In this document: positions 44,807-52,888 of the stretch, piece after piece
Numbering within the stretch: position 1 is the stretch's first letter
Layout of the letters: every line of letters starts with the position of its first letter
Assembly: GCF_020281205.1 (NCBI RefSeq)
Contig: NZ_JACXZC010000004.1
Span: 62,001 to 126,000, forward strand
Source of the DNA: Empedobacter stercoris
GTDB lineage: Bacteria > Bacteroidota > Bacteroidia > Flavobacteriales > Weeksellaceae
Length of the DNA: 64,000 nt
Direction of reading: 5' to 3'
The notes under the pieces: generated by a model
The model's database searches: none
What the model saw: the letters and a program-made list of their open reading frames with translations, nothing else
Told to the model about the DNA's origin: nothing
Made by a program: the position numbers and the translations under genes

Positions 44807-45072
44807 TTTAATATGTATTTATTTACAGGACAAAATTAGAGAAGCTTGAACGACTTAATGTATCTGAAACGAAGCGTTTTGTAGCTAAAATGAAGTGATG
44901 AAAAAAAGTATTGGAAGAGGTGAATTCAGTGGAGATAGAAGCGAGCTGGATTAGCCTGAAACATTATGTTTTTAACATAAAAAAATATCTCAAGGTATTT
45001 TGATATTTTCTGTTGTGCGGGATTTAGTAAGCTGAATGTTTTCAACTTGCGTTTCATCCCGCATTATTCAAT

Positions 45073-45321
45073 TTATACAATTCCTAAACCAATACTTAAT
45101 CTGATTAATCCAAAAATAATAGCAATTGCACACATAGCAATTCCAGCTTTTGCATTTCCTTTTGGTTCGTCATCATTTCTCGTATAGGCCACAATACTAA
45201 TAATTAATCCCAAAATTGCGAATGGAATATTTATCCAATTGAATGCTCCAAGGCATGGAATAAAGGCTAAAAACATGCCACATATTGATAAAATTCCCAT
45301 TACTAAGCTTGCTGTTTTCAT
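45073..45321 (-). CDS. Small DUF4190-like membrane protein
   Basis: An 82-residue protein with two to three predicted membrane helices: SLVMGILSICGMFLAFIPC, WINIPFAILGLIISIVAY and, after the polar loop TRNDDEPKGNAKAG, a last one. It overlaps the upstream DUF2752 gene by ATGA. DUF2752 and DUF4190-like genes are often adjacent in Bacteroidota. No function is known. Confidence 0.75.
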   Translation of the reverse strand: MKTASLVMGILSICGMFLAFIPCLGAFNWINIPFAILGLIISIVAYTRNDDEPKGNAKAGIAMCAIAIIFGLIRLSIGLGIV

Positions 45322-45638
45322 AATTTTTTAAAGTTTGTTGTAATTATTAAAATGTTGATTAATAGAGCTAAAAATAAAAATGGACTAAATTTATTTAGTT
45401 CATATGCTTTTAGAAAATTAAACTCTTTTATTTGGTAAAATGCACGTGTTGTTCCACACAAGAAACATTCTTTATTTAAAAGTTTATATTCACAAGTTGG
45501 TATTTTTTCGAACATTAATGTAGAAGGGATAAACAATAGGGTAAATACTAATAATATAGAAATCAAACCGCTTAAAACCCAGATGATTTTAAGAGCATTT
45601 TTTAAGTCTTTATTTTTAGAAAGTAGTTTCGATACCAT
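45318..45638 (-). CDS. DUF2752 membrane protein
   Basis: A 106-residue protein with an N-terminal helix, the family signature CFLCGTTRAFYQI near residue 70, and C-terminal helices. The CxxCGxTR motif is the mark of DUF2752; the function is unknown. Its first 17 or so codons lie within the left copy of a ~655 bp direct repeat, so a broken copy of its start (MVSKLLSKNKDLKNALK) also exists at about 47535-47586. It overlaps the downstream small membrane gene by 4 bases. Confidence 0.78.
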   Translation of the reverse strand: MVSKLLSKNKDLKNALKIIWVLSGLISILLVFTLLFIPSTLMFEKIPTCEYKLLNKECFLCGTTRAFYQIKEFNFLKAYELNKFSPFLFLALLINILIITTNFKKL

Positions 45639-46242
45639 GTTTTTCCAATGGAATTAAGTCATAAAAAAATATAGAATTTAAAAAGGAGTGAAGGATAAGT
45701 GTTTCAAATCGTTTAACTTAGGATTTTTCCTTCCATCTTACAAATTCTATGTGATTAATACACAACATTAGTAACGTAAAAATAATTAACTTATTATGAT
45801 ACAAGCACGAAAAGATGCAACCGGCAGTGTTCCAAATGTGTTGGTGAATCATAAAAAACACATAAACAATAAATTAACCATAAAGTAACTTTACCCAATG
45901 GTGGACTGTTGTCTACTATTGGGTATTTTTATGCTCTTAAAAACAGCTAAAATCAATTCATTTGATAACCTTGTGTATCAGATGTGTTGGTGACTCGTAA
46001 AAAACACACAAACAATACTTTAACTATAAAAAAAACTTTACTCAATAGTGGACTAATCCCTACTATTGGATAATTTAATTACAATATTCTAGTTTTTACT
46101 ACATTAAGATTTAACATATCCGCATACTTAAAATATTTTTAAAGTGGCATTCAAAGGTGGTATTTGGCTCTTATTTGCCGATACAGAAAGTGTAAAAGTC
46201 TTTATTTATCAATGGTGTAAGGGGGTGTGGTGTAGTTTTGGT
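45587..46242. repeat. Direct repeat, copy A (~655 bp)
   Basis: The same sequence recurs at 47535-48188 in the same orientation, nearly identical except for one divergent block (about 45832-45915). It holds the 5' end of the DUF2752 gene, a short frame beginning MIQARKDATGSV (ATG 45797), and two similar internal units (45836-45930 and 45982-46076), each ending in a hairpin: ACCCAATGGTGGAC/GTCTACTATTGGGT at 45893-45924 followed by T5, and CTCAATAGTGG/CCTACTATTGG at about 46041-46070. Copy A continues the normal DUF2752 gene, so copy B is probably the derived one. Confidence 0.9.
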
Positions 46243-46501
46243 TTTGTGTATTTTATAAAAAGTTTAACACTTATGCCCGAATATCAGTTGATAAAATTAT
46301 AAAATAAAATAAGAAATGCTTAATTTATTTAACAATTTTAATAATTAGAACTAAATAATTTATTAAATATAGTATTCAATGTTAAACTAATTGGTTTCGA
46401 ATTCAAATTATTTAAATAAAATCACTGATGTAAAAATTATTAATTTTTAAATATAATAAAACGTATTATGAATTCAGTGAATGTTTTTATATCTCATAAT
46501 T

Positions 46502-46519
46502 TGTACGTATATTTGTACA
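46502..46519 (+). promoter_or_regulatory. YefM/YoeB-type operator over the toxin-antitoxin promoter
   Basis: TGTACG (46502-46507) and TGTACA (46514-46519) are spaced 12 bases centre to centre and together form TGTAC-N8-GTACA. E. coli YefM-YoeB binds TGTACA cores arranged like this. A TATATTTG -7 box (46508-46515) lies between and over them, so binding would block transcription. Confidence 0.65.
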
Positions 46520-46530
46520 TAATAAAATAC

Positions 46531-46791
46531 ATGATTATGTTAATAGCAAGTGTTTCAGATTTCAGAAAAGATTTAAAATCTTATTTAGATAGAGTTTCAA
46601 AAAATTTTGAAACTTTAATCATCAACAGAGGAAAAGATTCTGGTATTGTTGTAATGTCTCTTGAAGAATACAATTCATTAATGGCGACAAACTATGAATT
46701 ATCTTCTCGTATCAACGAATCAAGACTTGATTCAGCCATTGAAAAATTAAAAAGTAATCAATCTTTCGAAAAAGAATTAATCGAAGAATAA
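46531..46791 (+). CDS. yefM: YefM/Phd-type antitoxin
   Basis: An 86-residue antitoxin. The N-terminal VSDFRKDLKSYLDRVSKNFETLII..RGKDSGIVVMSLEEYNSL is the Phd/YefM DNA-binding fold, and the acidic tail (LDSAIEKLKSNQSFEKELIEE) wraps the toxin. The ATG at 46531 follows the promoter/operator by 11 bases; an upstream frame to 46468 precedes the -7 box and is not likely used. The stop codon is directly followed by the toxin ATG. It should repress its own promoter together with the toxin. Confidence 0.9.
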   Translation: MIMLIASVSDFRKDLKSYLDRVSKNFETLIINRGKDSGIVVMSLEEYNSLMATNYELSSRINESRLDSAIEKLKSNQSFEKELIEE

Positions 46792-47049
46792 ATGAAATAC
46801 ATATTCGTAGATGAATCTTGGGAAGATTATTTGTTTTGGCAAAAAACAGACAAAAAAAAAGTCAAACGAATCAATGATCTATTAAAAGACATCTCTAGAA
46901 CACCTTTTACAGGAATAGGGAAGCCAGAGCCTTTAAAACATAAGTATTCGGGGTTTTGGTCACGAAGAATAGATGATGAACATCGTTTAATATATAAATA
47001 TGAAGACGGACAAATACTTATTGCTAAATGCCGTTTTTATTATGATTAA
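46792..47049 (+). CDS. yoeB: YoeB/Txe-type mRNA interferase toxin with altered C-terminus
   Basis: An 85-residue RelE-superfamily toxin very close to YoeB: KPEPLKHKYSGFWSRRIDDEHRLIYKY. Catalytic Glu46 and Arg65 are present at the E. coli positions. The end reads CRFYYD, with Tyr83 where YoeB has the catalytic His83 (CRYHY); one base, CAT to TAT, would explain it. YoeB cuts mRNA on the ribosome A site. The toxin may therefore be weakened or inactive, or Tyr may substitute as in other RelE-type toxins. It begins directly after the antitoxin stop and is followed by a terminator. Confidence 0.9.
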   Translation: MKYIFVDESWEDYLFWQKTDKKKVKRINDLLKDISRTPFTGIGKPEPLKHKYSGFWSRRIDDEHRLIYKYEDGQILIAKCRFYYD

Positions 47050-47054
47050 AATAT

Positions 47055-47086
47055 AAAATCCATGCGAATATGTATGGATTTTTTTA
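47055..47086 (+). terminator. Terminator of the toxin-antitoxin pair
   Basis: AAAATCCAT and ATGGATTTT form a 9-bp stem with a 10-base loop, followed by more T. Confidence 0.8.
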
Positions 47087-47133
47087 TGTATAATAATGTT
47101 TTTGTTAAGTTTATAAAAAATATTCTATTGTCT

Positions 47134-47232
47134 ACGAAGTGATGAAGTACGACAAAGAACCATAATCAATAAAGTCATCCAATAAAAATATTTCGCCAAA
47201 ACGAGATTTTAAAACTTTTGTTTCTATTTGAA
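47134..47232 (-). pseudogene. Remnant of an AbiEi/DUF6088-like gene (copy 1)
   Basis: On the minus strand about 32 codons read IETKVLKSRFGEIFLLDDFIDYGSLSY and then stop. The GEIFLLDDFIDYGS pattern matches the N-terminal winged-HTH start of AbiEi-type (type IV) antitoxins, in which R-G-x-I-F-x-x-x-D-F-x-x-x-G-S is typical. The rest of the gene is missing. A second, differently damaged copy lies at 58909-59070. Confidence 0.5.
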
Positions 47233-47266
47233 TTTTAGATGAATACAATATTTAATGATTTTTACT

Positions 47267-47297
47267 TTGTCACAAATTTCATTGATTTTTGTGACAA
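47267..47297. promoter_or_regulatory. Inverted repeat upstream of the AbiEi-like remnant
   Basis: TTGTCACAAA (47267-47276) and TTTGTGACAA (47288-47297) are a perfect 10-bp inverted repeat with an 11-base centre. The same arrangement is kept before the second remnant (59107-59136). AbiEi-type antitoxins bind inverted repeats, so this was probably the operator. Confidence 0.5.
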
Positions 47298-47354
47298 TAT
47301 TTAATTTAAAAATGTAATTATAGTAATTCTATATCTTGTAATTTTCGCCCAAAA

Positions 47355-47534
47355 CCCGATCGTGCGGATTTGCAATCCGTGCTACATAAAAATAGAAAAT
47401 AAGTTCATTGAAATAAAAGTGTAGTATGTCAACAAAATACAAAGCAACCGATAGTAGCAGTGTATATTTTATAACCATAACAACAGTAGAATTGTATAGA
47501 TAAAGTCACGGATTGCAAATCCGCGACATCGGGC
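47355..47534 (+). mobile_element. RAYT/REP-derived miniature element
   Basis: A 180-bp unit with near-perfect inverted ends: CCCGAT...GCGGATTTGCAATCCGTG at the left (47355-47381) and CACGGATTGCAAATCCGC...ATCGGG at the right (47507-47533). Each end contains its own REP-like hairpin (GGATT-GCA-AATCC). Inside is a 25-codon frame (47426-47503) starting MSTKYKATDSSSVYFITITT, the N-terminus of Bacteroidota REP-associated (IS200-like) transposases, ending in a stop. It is a deletion derivative that needs a full transposase elsewhere to move. Its right end abuts repeat copy B exactly. Confidence 0.8.
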
Positions 47535-48188
47535 TTTTAAGAGCATTTTTTAAGTCTTTATTTTTAGAAAGTAGTTTCGATACCATGTTTTTCCAATGGA
47601 ATTAAGTCATAAAAAAATATATAATTTAAAAAGGAGTTAAGGATAAGTATTTCAAATCGTTTAACTTAGGAGTTTTCCTTCCATCTTACAAATTCTATGT
47701 GATTAATACACAACATTAGTAACGTAAAAATAATTAACTTATTATGATACAAGCACGAAAAGATGCAACCGGCAGTGTTTCAAATATGTTGTTATTACAC
47801 AACTAACACAAAGACAATTATTTAACCATTAAATAACTTAACCCAATAGTGGATAATCTCTACTATTGGGTATTTTTATGCTCTTAAAACAGCTAAAATC
47901 AATTCATTTGATAACCTTGTGTATCAGATGTGTTGGTGACTCGTAAAAAACACACAAACAATACTTTAACTATAAAAAAAACTTTACTCAATAGTGGGCT
48001 AATCCCTACTATTGGATAATTTAATTACAATATTCTAGTTTTTACTACATTAAGATTTAACATATCCGCATACTTAAAATATTTTTAAAGTGGCATTCAA
48101 AGGCGGTATTTGGCTCTTATTTGCCGATACAGAAAGTGTAAAAGTCTTTATTTGTCAATGGTGTAAGGGGGTGTAGTGTAGTTTTGGT
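47535..48188. repeat. Direct repeat, copy B (~655 bp)
   Basis: Second copy of 45587-46242, starting at the base after the miniature element. It carries a broken start of the DUF2752 gene and the same two hairpin units. In the first unit the sequence differs from copy A, but the hairpin is preserved (ACCCAATAGTGG...CTACTATTGGGT) with G-U pairs of copy A replaced by A-U, and the short MIQARKDATGSV frame stops earlier. The ~380 bases after it (48189-48545) are A/T-rich with no gene. Confidence 0.9.
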
Positions 48189-48545
48189 GTAGTTAAGTTT
48201 ATTAAAAATTTAACATATTGAAATAAAATATCTTTACTAATTTTTATAAAAAATGTTTGACTTACTAATAAAATAATAGTGCTTGAGCTTCTAACTTGAT
48301 TTTTTTTTCTTTTAAATCTATGGAATTTTAATTGAGACATCAAATAAAAAAGTGAAACTATGTATTCCTTTCTTAATTATAAACTTTTAACGATTATTTA
48401 AATTATAATGTTAATACCGACTTCACAAAAATAAATCTTTAAAATAAATTAGAATTATAATTATAAAATGACATAGTTTTTTAATAAGCTCGGATATTAT
48501 TTTTAATATTTAGTATAATATTATTCTTTATTTGTTTTAAAATGG

Positions 48546-48553
48546 TATATTTG
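48546..48553 (+). promoter_or_regulatory. -7 box of the photoprotection operon
   Basis: TATATTTG lies 18 bases before the ATG of the MarR gene. The -33 TTG is not at standard spacing, which may mean that an activator or relief of repression is needed. Confidence 0.5.
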
Positions 48554-48570
48554 TAAACTAAATACAAGAA

Positions 48571-49224
48571 ATGAATTTCAAATTAATCAAAGATGTAGTT
48601 GATTTAATAGAAGAATTTGAAAAAGAAAATAAGTTTATTTCTAATGCTTCTATTGATGATTTTAAAAAGTGGATTATTTTAAATAATCATCTAGAAAGTT
48701 CTTGTGATGTACCTCATTGGATTGGAAAAGAAAAAATGAGATCGGCTGAAAGTGTTATAAGTACATTACTTGTTCATATGAATAGATATGCAAAAAGTTA
48801 TTCAAAGTCTGCTATTATAGGATCAGATTTTTCTTCTCAAGAAGATTTTATTTACTTAATTAATTTAAAGGCATTTGGAGAAATGTCTAAGATGGATTTG
48901 ATTAAGAAAAATGTACATGAAAAACCTGTAGGGATGCAAATTATAAATCGTTTAATTGCTAAGGGTTGGGTTGATCAAGCTTCTTCTGAGCTTGATAAAA
49001 GAAGCAAAGTTATTAAGATTAGTCCCGTAGGTTTAGAAATTTTAGAAGAACAAATGGAAAAAATTAGACTAGCAACACAAATTGTAGCAGGTAATTTAAC
49101 TTATGCTGAAAAAATAGAATTAATAAATCTACTCAACAAACTTGAAGCTTTTCATCAAGATATTTATCAAAAGAATTTTGATACAGAAGATTTATTAGAT
49201 GAGGCTTACAAATATATTAATTAA
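48571..49224 (+). CDS. MarR-family regulator of the carotenoid operon
   Basis: A 217-residue winged-helix protein. The DNA-binding part lies at about residues 85-160 (FIYLINLKAFGEMSKMDLIKKN.. then IINRLIAKGWVDQASSELDKRSKVIKISPVGLEIL, with the MarR wing DKRSK), preceded by a longer than usual helical N-terminus. It heads a tightly packed operon for carotenoid synthesis and photolyase, so it probably controls them and itself. What it senses (oxidants, light products or porphyrins) cannot be read. Confidence 0.85.
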   Translation: MNFKLIKDVVDLIEEFEKENKFISNASIDDFKKWIILNNHLESSCDVPHWIGKEKMRSAESVISTLLVHMNRYAKSYSKSAIIGSDFSSQEDFIYLINLKAFGEMSKMDLIKKNVHEKPVGMQIINRLIAKGWVDQASSELDKRSKVIKISPVGLEILEEQMEKIRLATQIVAGNLTYAEKIELINLLNKLEAFHQDIYQKNFDTEDLLDEAYKYIN

Positions 49225-49237
49225 AAAAATAACTACT

Positions 49238-49642
49238 ATGAAAAAGAGTGTATTTTTCTTTCTAATTTTCTGTTGTTCTTTGTACTGTTTTTCACAAACG
49301 AAAACATATCAATTGTCCAGTCATATTTTAGATAATTCTACTGGAGAGCCTGCACCATCTGTTTCAGTTACATTACAGAAAATGAATGTGGACAATTCGT
49401 GGACTAAGGTAAGTACACAAATTACAGATAAAGATGGTAGAATAGGGAATTTTTTACCTTATGGTCAGAATAATGACGGTGTTTATAAACTCGTATTTCA
49501 TATTGAATCTTATTTTGATAGAAAAAAATTGCAAACATTTTATCCTTTTATCGAGATTGTTTTCCATATTAAAGGGGATAAGCATTTTCATGTACCATTG
49601 ACTGTATCTCCTTATGGTTATTCTACATATAAAGGAAGTTAA
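49238..49642 (+). CDS. Exported 5-hydroxyisourate hydrolase (transthyretin-like)
   Basis: A 134-residue protein with a cleavable signal peptide (KKSVFFFLIFCCSLYCFSQ) followed by a complete transthyretin-like hydrolase: SSHILDNSTGEPA, TDKDGRI, HFHVPLTVSPYGYSTYKGS at the C-terminus (YRGS in most members). These hold the catalytic His/Arg/His set. The enzyme converts 5-hydroxyisourate in urate breakdown; here it would act in the periplasm. The ATG at 49238 gives the natural signal peptide; the upstream frame overlaps the MarR gene. Why it stands in a carotenoid operon is not known. Confidence 0.85.
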   Translation: MKKSVFFFLIFCCSLYCFSQTKTYQLSSHILDNSTGEPAPSVSVTLQKMNVDNSWTKVSTQITDKDGRIGNFLPYGQNNDGVYKLVFHIESYFDRKKLQTFYPFIEIVFHIKGDKHFHVPLTVSPYGYSTYKGS

Positions 49643-49651
49643 AAACGAGAT

Positions 49652-51124
49652 ATGAAAAAAAGAATTGCCATTATTGGATCTGGATTTTCTGGTTTATCAG
49701 CTGCTGCTTATACAGCAAAAGAAGGACACGAAGTACATGTATTTGAGAAACATAATCAGCCAGGCGGAAGAGCAAGACAATTAAAAACAGAAGAAGGTTA
49801 TGTATTTGATATGGGACCTAGTTGGTATTGGATGCCAGATGTTATACAAGATTTCTTTGAGGATTTTGGTTATAGTACTTCTTCTTTTTTTGAATTGATA
49901 TCGTTAAATCCTCAATTTGAGATGATTTTTTCTGATGAAAAAATAGATGTACCTGAAAATTTTGAAGCACTAAAAGCAACCTTCGAAAAAATAGAGAAAG
50001 GTGCTGGCTTTCAATTAGAAAAATTTATGAAATCTGCCAAATTCAAATATGAAGTAGGAATGAAGGATTTTGTACATAAACCTTGTGTAAATTGGAGTGA
50101 ATTTATTTCTCTTAAAATTGCTAAAAGTGCATTGAGATTAGATTTACTATCTAATTTTAGAGCCTATGTTGCACGGTATTTTAAAGATAAGAAATTGAGA
50201 GCTTTAATGGAGTTCCCCGTAATATTTTTGGGCGCATCTCCTGAAAAGATTCCAGCCTTGTATAGTTTGATGAATTATGGCGGTTATGTACTAGGTACTT
50301 ATTATCCTAAAGGAGGTTTTTACCAACTGGTATTAGCAATGAAAAAAGTAGCAGAAGAACAAGGGGCGAACTTTCATTTTAATTCGAATGTTGAAAAAAT
50401 AAATGTAAAAAATCAAAAAGTAAGTTCCCTTCTTATAAATGGTAAAATCCATGAATTTGATGAAGTAATTGCTTCTTCTGATTATCATCATACTGAAACA
50501 CTTTTGAACGAAGAGTACAGAAATTATACCGCTGATTATTGGAGAGAAAGGACTTTTGCACCGTCTTGTCTTATTTTTTATCTAGGTTTTAACGAAACCA
50601 TTCCGCATTTAAAACATCATACACTATTCTTTGAACATGACTTAGATCTGCATATAGATAGTATATACGAAGATAAAAGATGGCCTGAAAAACCTTTGTT
50701 CTACGCTTGTTGTTCCTCAAAAACAGATCATTCAGTAGCACCTAATGGTAAAGAAAATTTGTTTTTACTAATGCCGATTGCTACAGGAATAAATGACATT
50801 GAATTTGTACGTCAGAAGTATTTAACGGAAATGCTCTTGCGATTAGAAAAGCATACAGGTACTCAAGATTTGCAGTCTAAAATCGACTTTAAAAGAAGCT
50901 ATTGTGTCAGAGATTTTGTGTCCGATTATAATGCTTATGGTGGTAATGCTTATGGATTGGCTAATACACTTAATCAAACAGCAGTACTAAAACCTAAAAT
51001 AAGAAATAAAAAGCTAAAGAATTTATTTTATACTGGTCAGTTAACTGTTCCTGGACCAGGAGTTCCTCCCTCTATTATATCTGGTAAAATAGTGGCCAAT
51101 GAGATCAACAAAATAAAAAATTAA
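49652..51124 (+). CDS. crtI: Phytoene desaturase CrtI
   Basis: A full-length 490-residue flavoprotein. The N-terminal dinucleotide site is IAIIGSGFSGLSAAAYTAKEGHEVHVFEK and the C-terminal signature LFYTGQLTVPGPGVPPSIISGKIVANEI is that of CrtI. It introduces four double bonds into phytoene to give lycopene. It lies 9 bases behind the hydrolase gene and 6 before crtB, so it is within the operon. The order crtI-crtB is usual in flavobacteria. Confidence 0.95.
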   Translation: MKKRIAIIGSGFSGLSAAAYTAKEGHEVHVFEKHNQPGGRARQLKTEEGYVFDMGPSWYWMPDVIQDFFEDFGYSTSSFFELISLNPQFEMIFSDEKIDVPENFEALKATFEKIEKGAGFQLEKFMKSAKFKYEVGMKDFVHKPCVNWSEFISLKIAKSALRLDLLSNFRAYVARYFKDKKLRALMEFPVIFLGASPEKIPALYSLMNYGGYVLGTYYPKGGFYQLVLAMKKVAEEQGANFHFNSNVEKINVKNQKVSSLLINGKIHEFDEVIASSDYHHTETLLNEEYRNYTADYWRERTFAPSCLIFYLGFNETIPHLKHHTLFFEHDLDLHIDSIYEDKRWPEKPLFYACCSSKTDHSVAPNGKENLFLLMPIATGINDIEFVRQKYLTEMLLRLEKHTGTQDLQSKIDFKRSYCVRDFVSDYNAYGGNAYGLANTLNQTAVLKPKIRNKKLKNLFYTGQLTVPGPGVPPSIISGKIVANEINKIKN

Positions 51125-51130
51125 ATCCGT

Positions 51131-51967
51131 ATGAAACAATTATTTGATGAGCTTTCTTATTCGGTGAGTAAGATGACAACTCAAAAATATAGCACAAGTT
51201 TTTCTTTGGGTATTCTTGCCTTAAAACCTTCTATTCGATCGGCTATTTATGCGATTTATGGTTATGTTAGGTTGGCAGATGAAATAGTAGATAGTTTTCA
51301 TGATTATAATAAAGAGAAACTTTTAAAAAGATTGAGAAAAGAAACTTTGCATGCATTAAATGAGAGGATATCGCTTAACCCTATCTTACAATCATTTCAA
51401 GAGACTGTAAATTATTATAAGATTGATAAAGAGCTTATCGATCAGTTTTTGAGTAGTATGGAAATGGACTTGCAACAAATAGAATATAACTCGGACTTAT
51501 ACAAAACCTATATTCTAGGTTCTGCTGAAGTAGTAGGACTCATGTGTTTACAAGTTTTTACAGATGGTAATAAAGATAAGTATGTAGAATTAAAACCTTA
51601 TGCGATGAAATTGGGCTCTGCTTTTCAGAAAATTAATTTTCTTCGAGATTTGAAAGAGGATTATCATATTTTGGGTAGAACTTATTTTCCGAATGTTGAT
51701 ATAAGTGGTTTTGATGATAAGATAAAATACGAGATAGAAAAAGAAATTGAAGAAGAATTTCATGAAGCATTAATTGGAATTAAAAAACTTCCAGCTTCGT
51801 CTATTTTTGGAGTCTATCTAGCATATAAATACTATCTTTCTTTATTTAAGAAGATCAAAAAAAAATCATCCAAAGAAATTTTAAATGGAAGAATTAGAAT
51901 AGCTAATTCTGAAAAAGCTTTTGTTGCGTTTAAAAGTTACTTAAGATATAAAGCTGCTTGGTTATGA
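51131..51967 (+). CDS. crtB: Phytoene synthase CrtB
   Basis: A 278-residue prenyltransferase that condenses two geranylgeranyl diphosphates into phytoene. The two Asp-rich motifs are DEIVDSF (about residue 50) and DLKEDYHILGRTYFPN (about residue 175), with the KINFLRD lead-in. The stop overlaps the next start (ATGA), so translation is coupled. Confidence 0.95.
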   Translation: MKQLFDELSYSVSKMTTQKYSTSFSLGILALKPSIRSAIYAIYGYVRLADEIVDSFHDYNKEKLLKRLRKETLHALNERISLNPILQSFQETVNYYKIDKELIDQFLSSMEMDLQQIEYNSDLYKTYILGSAEVVGLMCLQVFTDGNKDKYVELKPYAMKLGSAFQKINFLRDLKEDYHILGRTYFPNVDISGFDDKIKYEIEKEIEEEFHEALIGIKKLPASSIFGVYLAYKYYLSLFKKIKKKSSKEILNGRIRIANSEKAFVAFKSYLRYKAAWL

Positions 51968-52422
51968 TTAAAATGTTAGGGTTTCTCATGGTGGGATTTA
52001 TAGGTTTTATAAATCAAACTGAGGTAGTTCTAGAAGAGCTAAGGGCTAATTATGCTAAGTTATCTAATGACAAAGAATTATGTGCAAATGTAATAGTTGA
52101 ATTGGACCATATAAAAAATATATCTGCTATTTATTTGGGGTATTTAGGTGGTGCTCAAACAATTAATTCCAAGCACGTGTCTAATCCATTAAATAAGCTT
52201 AAAACTTTTAATAAAGGTAAAAAGAATATAGAGGAGGCTATACGTATAGAACCTGAAAATTTAGAATTGAGGTTTATTAGATTATCAGTACAAAAAAACA
52301 CACCCTCATTTTTGAACTACTATTCAAAGGTTGAAGAAGATACGCAAATCTTATCGGAAAACAGGCATAAAATATCGTCTATAAATTTGCGTAGAAATAT
52401 TGAAAAAATTTTAAACGAATAA
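51964..52422 (+). CDS. Unknown protein inside the carotenoid operon
   Basis: A 152-residue protein from the ATG at 51964, which overlaps the crtB stop by 4 bases. A short hydrophobic N-terminus (MLGFLMVGFIGFINQ) may be a signal peptide or anchor, then helical sequence with LGYLGGAQTINSKHVSNPLNKLKTFNKGKKNIEEAIRIEPENLELRFIRL, which resembles a single TPR-like helix pair. No family can be named. Similar small proteins appear beside crt genes in other flavobacteria as far as I recall, so it may matter for pigment handling. Confidence 0.65.
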   Translation: MIKMLGFLMVGFIGFINQTEVVLEELRANYAKLSNDKELCANVIVELDHIKNISAIYLGYLGGAQTINSKHVSNPLNKLKTFNKGKKNIEEAIRIEPENLELRFIRLSVQKNTPSFLNYYSKVEEDTQILSENRHKISSINLRRNIEKILNE

Positions 52423-52425
52423 GTG

Positions 52426-52884
52426 ATGAATTACCGTTTGTATAGAGAACAACAGCTGTATTGTGATATTGATACAGCTTGGCGATTTTTTTCTTCTCCA
52501 ATGAATCTTTCGGAAATTACACCAAAAGATATGGCTTTTACAGTTTTGTCAGAAGATCAGGATCAGCCAATTTTTGAAGGTATGCTCATCAATTATAGTG
52601 TGTCACCACTATTGGGTATTCCTTTGAAATGGCAGACAAAGATTATTCAAGTAGATCTGCAGCAAAGCTTTACAGATTTTCAACAAAAAGGACCATATAA
52701 ATATTGGAAACATTTTCATGAATTTATTCCCAATGAAAAGGGGATTTTAATGAAAGATACAGTAGAATACGAGCTTCCTTTTGGAGTTTTTGGAAATGTT
52801 GTTCATTCTCTTTTGGTGAAAAAAAAATTGAATAAAATATTTGATTATCGTCATCAAGTCTTAAAGCAATTATTTAATAAGTAG
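52426..52884 (+). CDS. SRPBCC ligand-binding protein of the carotenoid operon
   Basis: A 152-residue START/Bet v1-like protein: YCDIDTAWRFFSSPMNLSEITPKDMAF at the N-terminus, GIPLKWQTKI and FTDFQQKGPYKYWKHFHEFIP in the middle, and VEYELPFGVFG..VHSLLVKKKLNKIFDYRH at the end. These proteins bind hydrophobic molecules in a deep cavity; in this operon a carotenoid or precursor is an attractive ligand, but this is inference. It sits between the unknown gene and crtZ with gaps of 3-4 bases. Confidence 0.85.
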   Translation: MNYRLYREQQLYCDIDTAWRFFSSPMNLSEITPKDMAFTVLSEDQDQPIFEGMLINYSVSPLLGIPLKWQTKIIQVDLQQSFTDFQQKGPYKYWKHFHEFIPNEKGILMKDTVEYELPFGVFGNVVHSLLVKKKLNKIFDYRHQVLKQLFNK

Positions 52885-52888
52885 GTGT

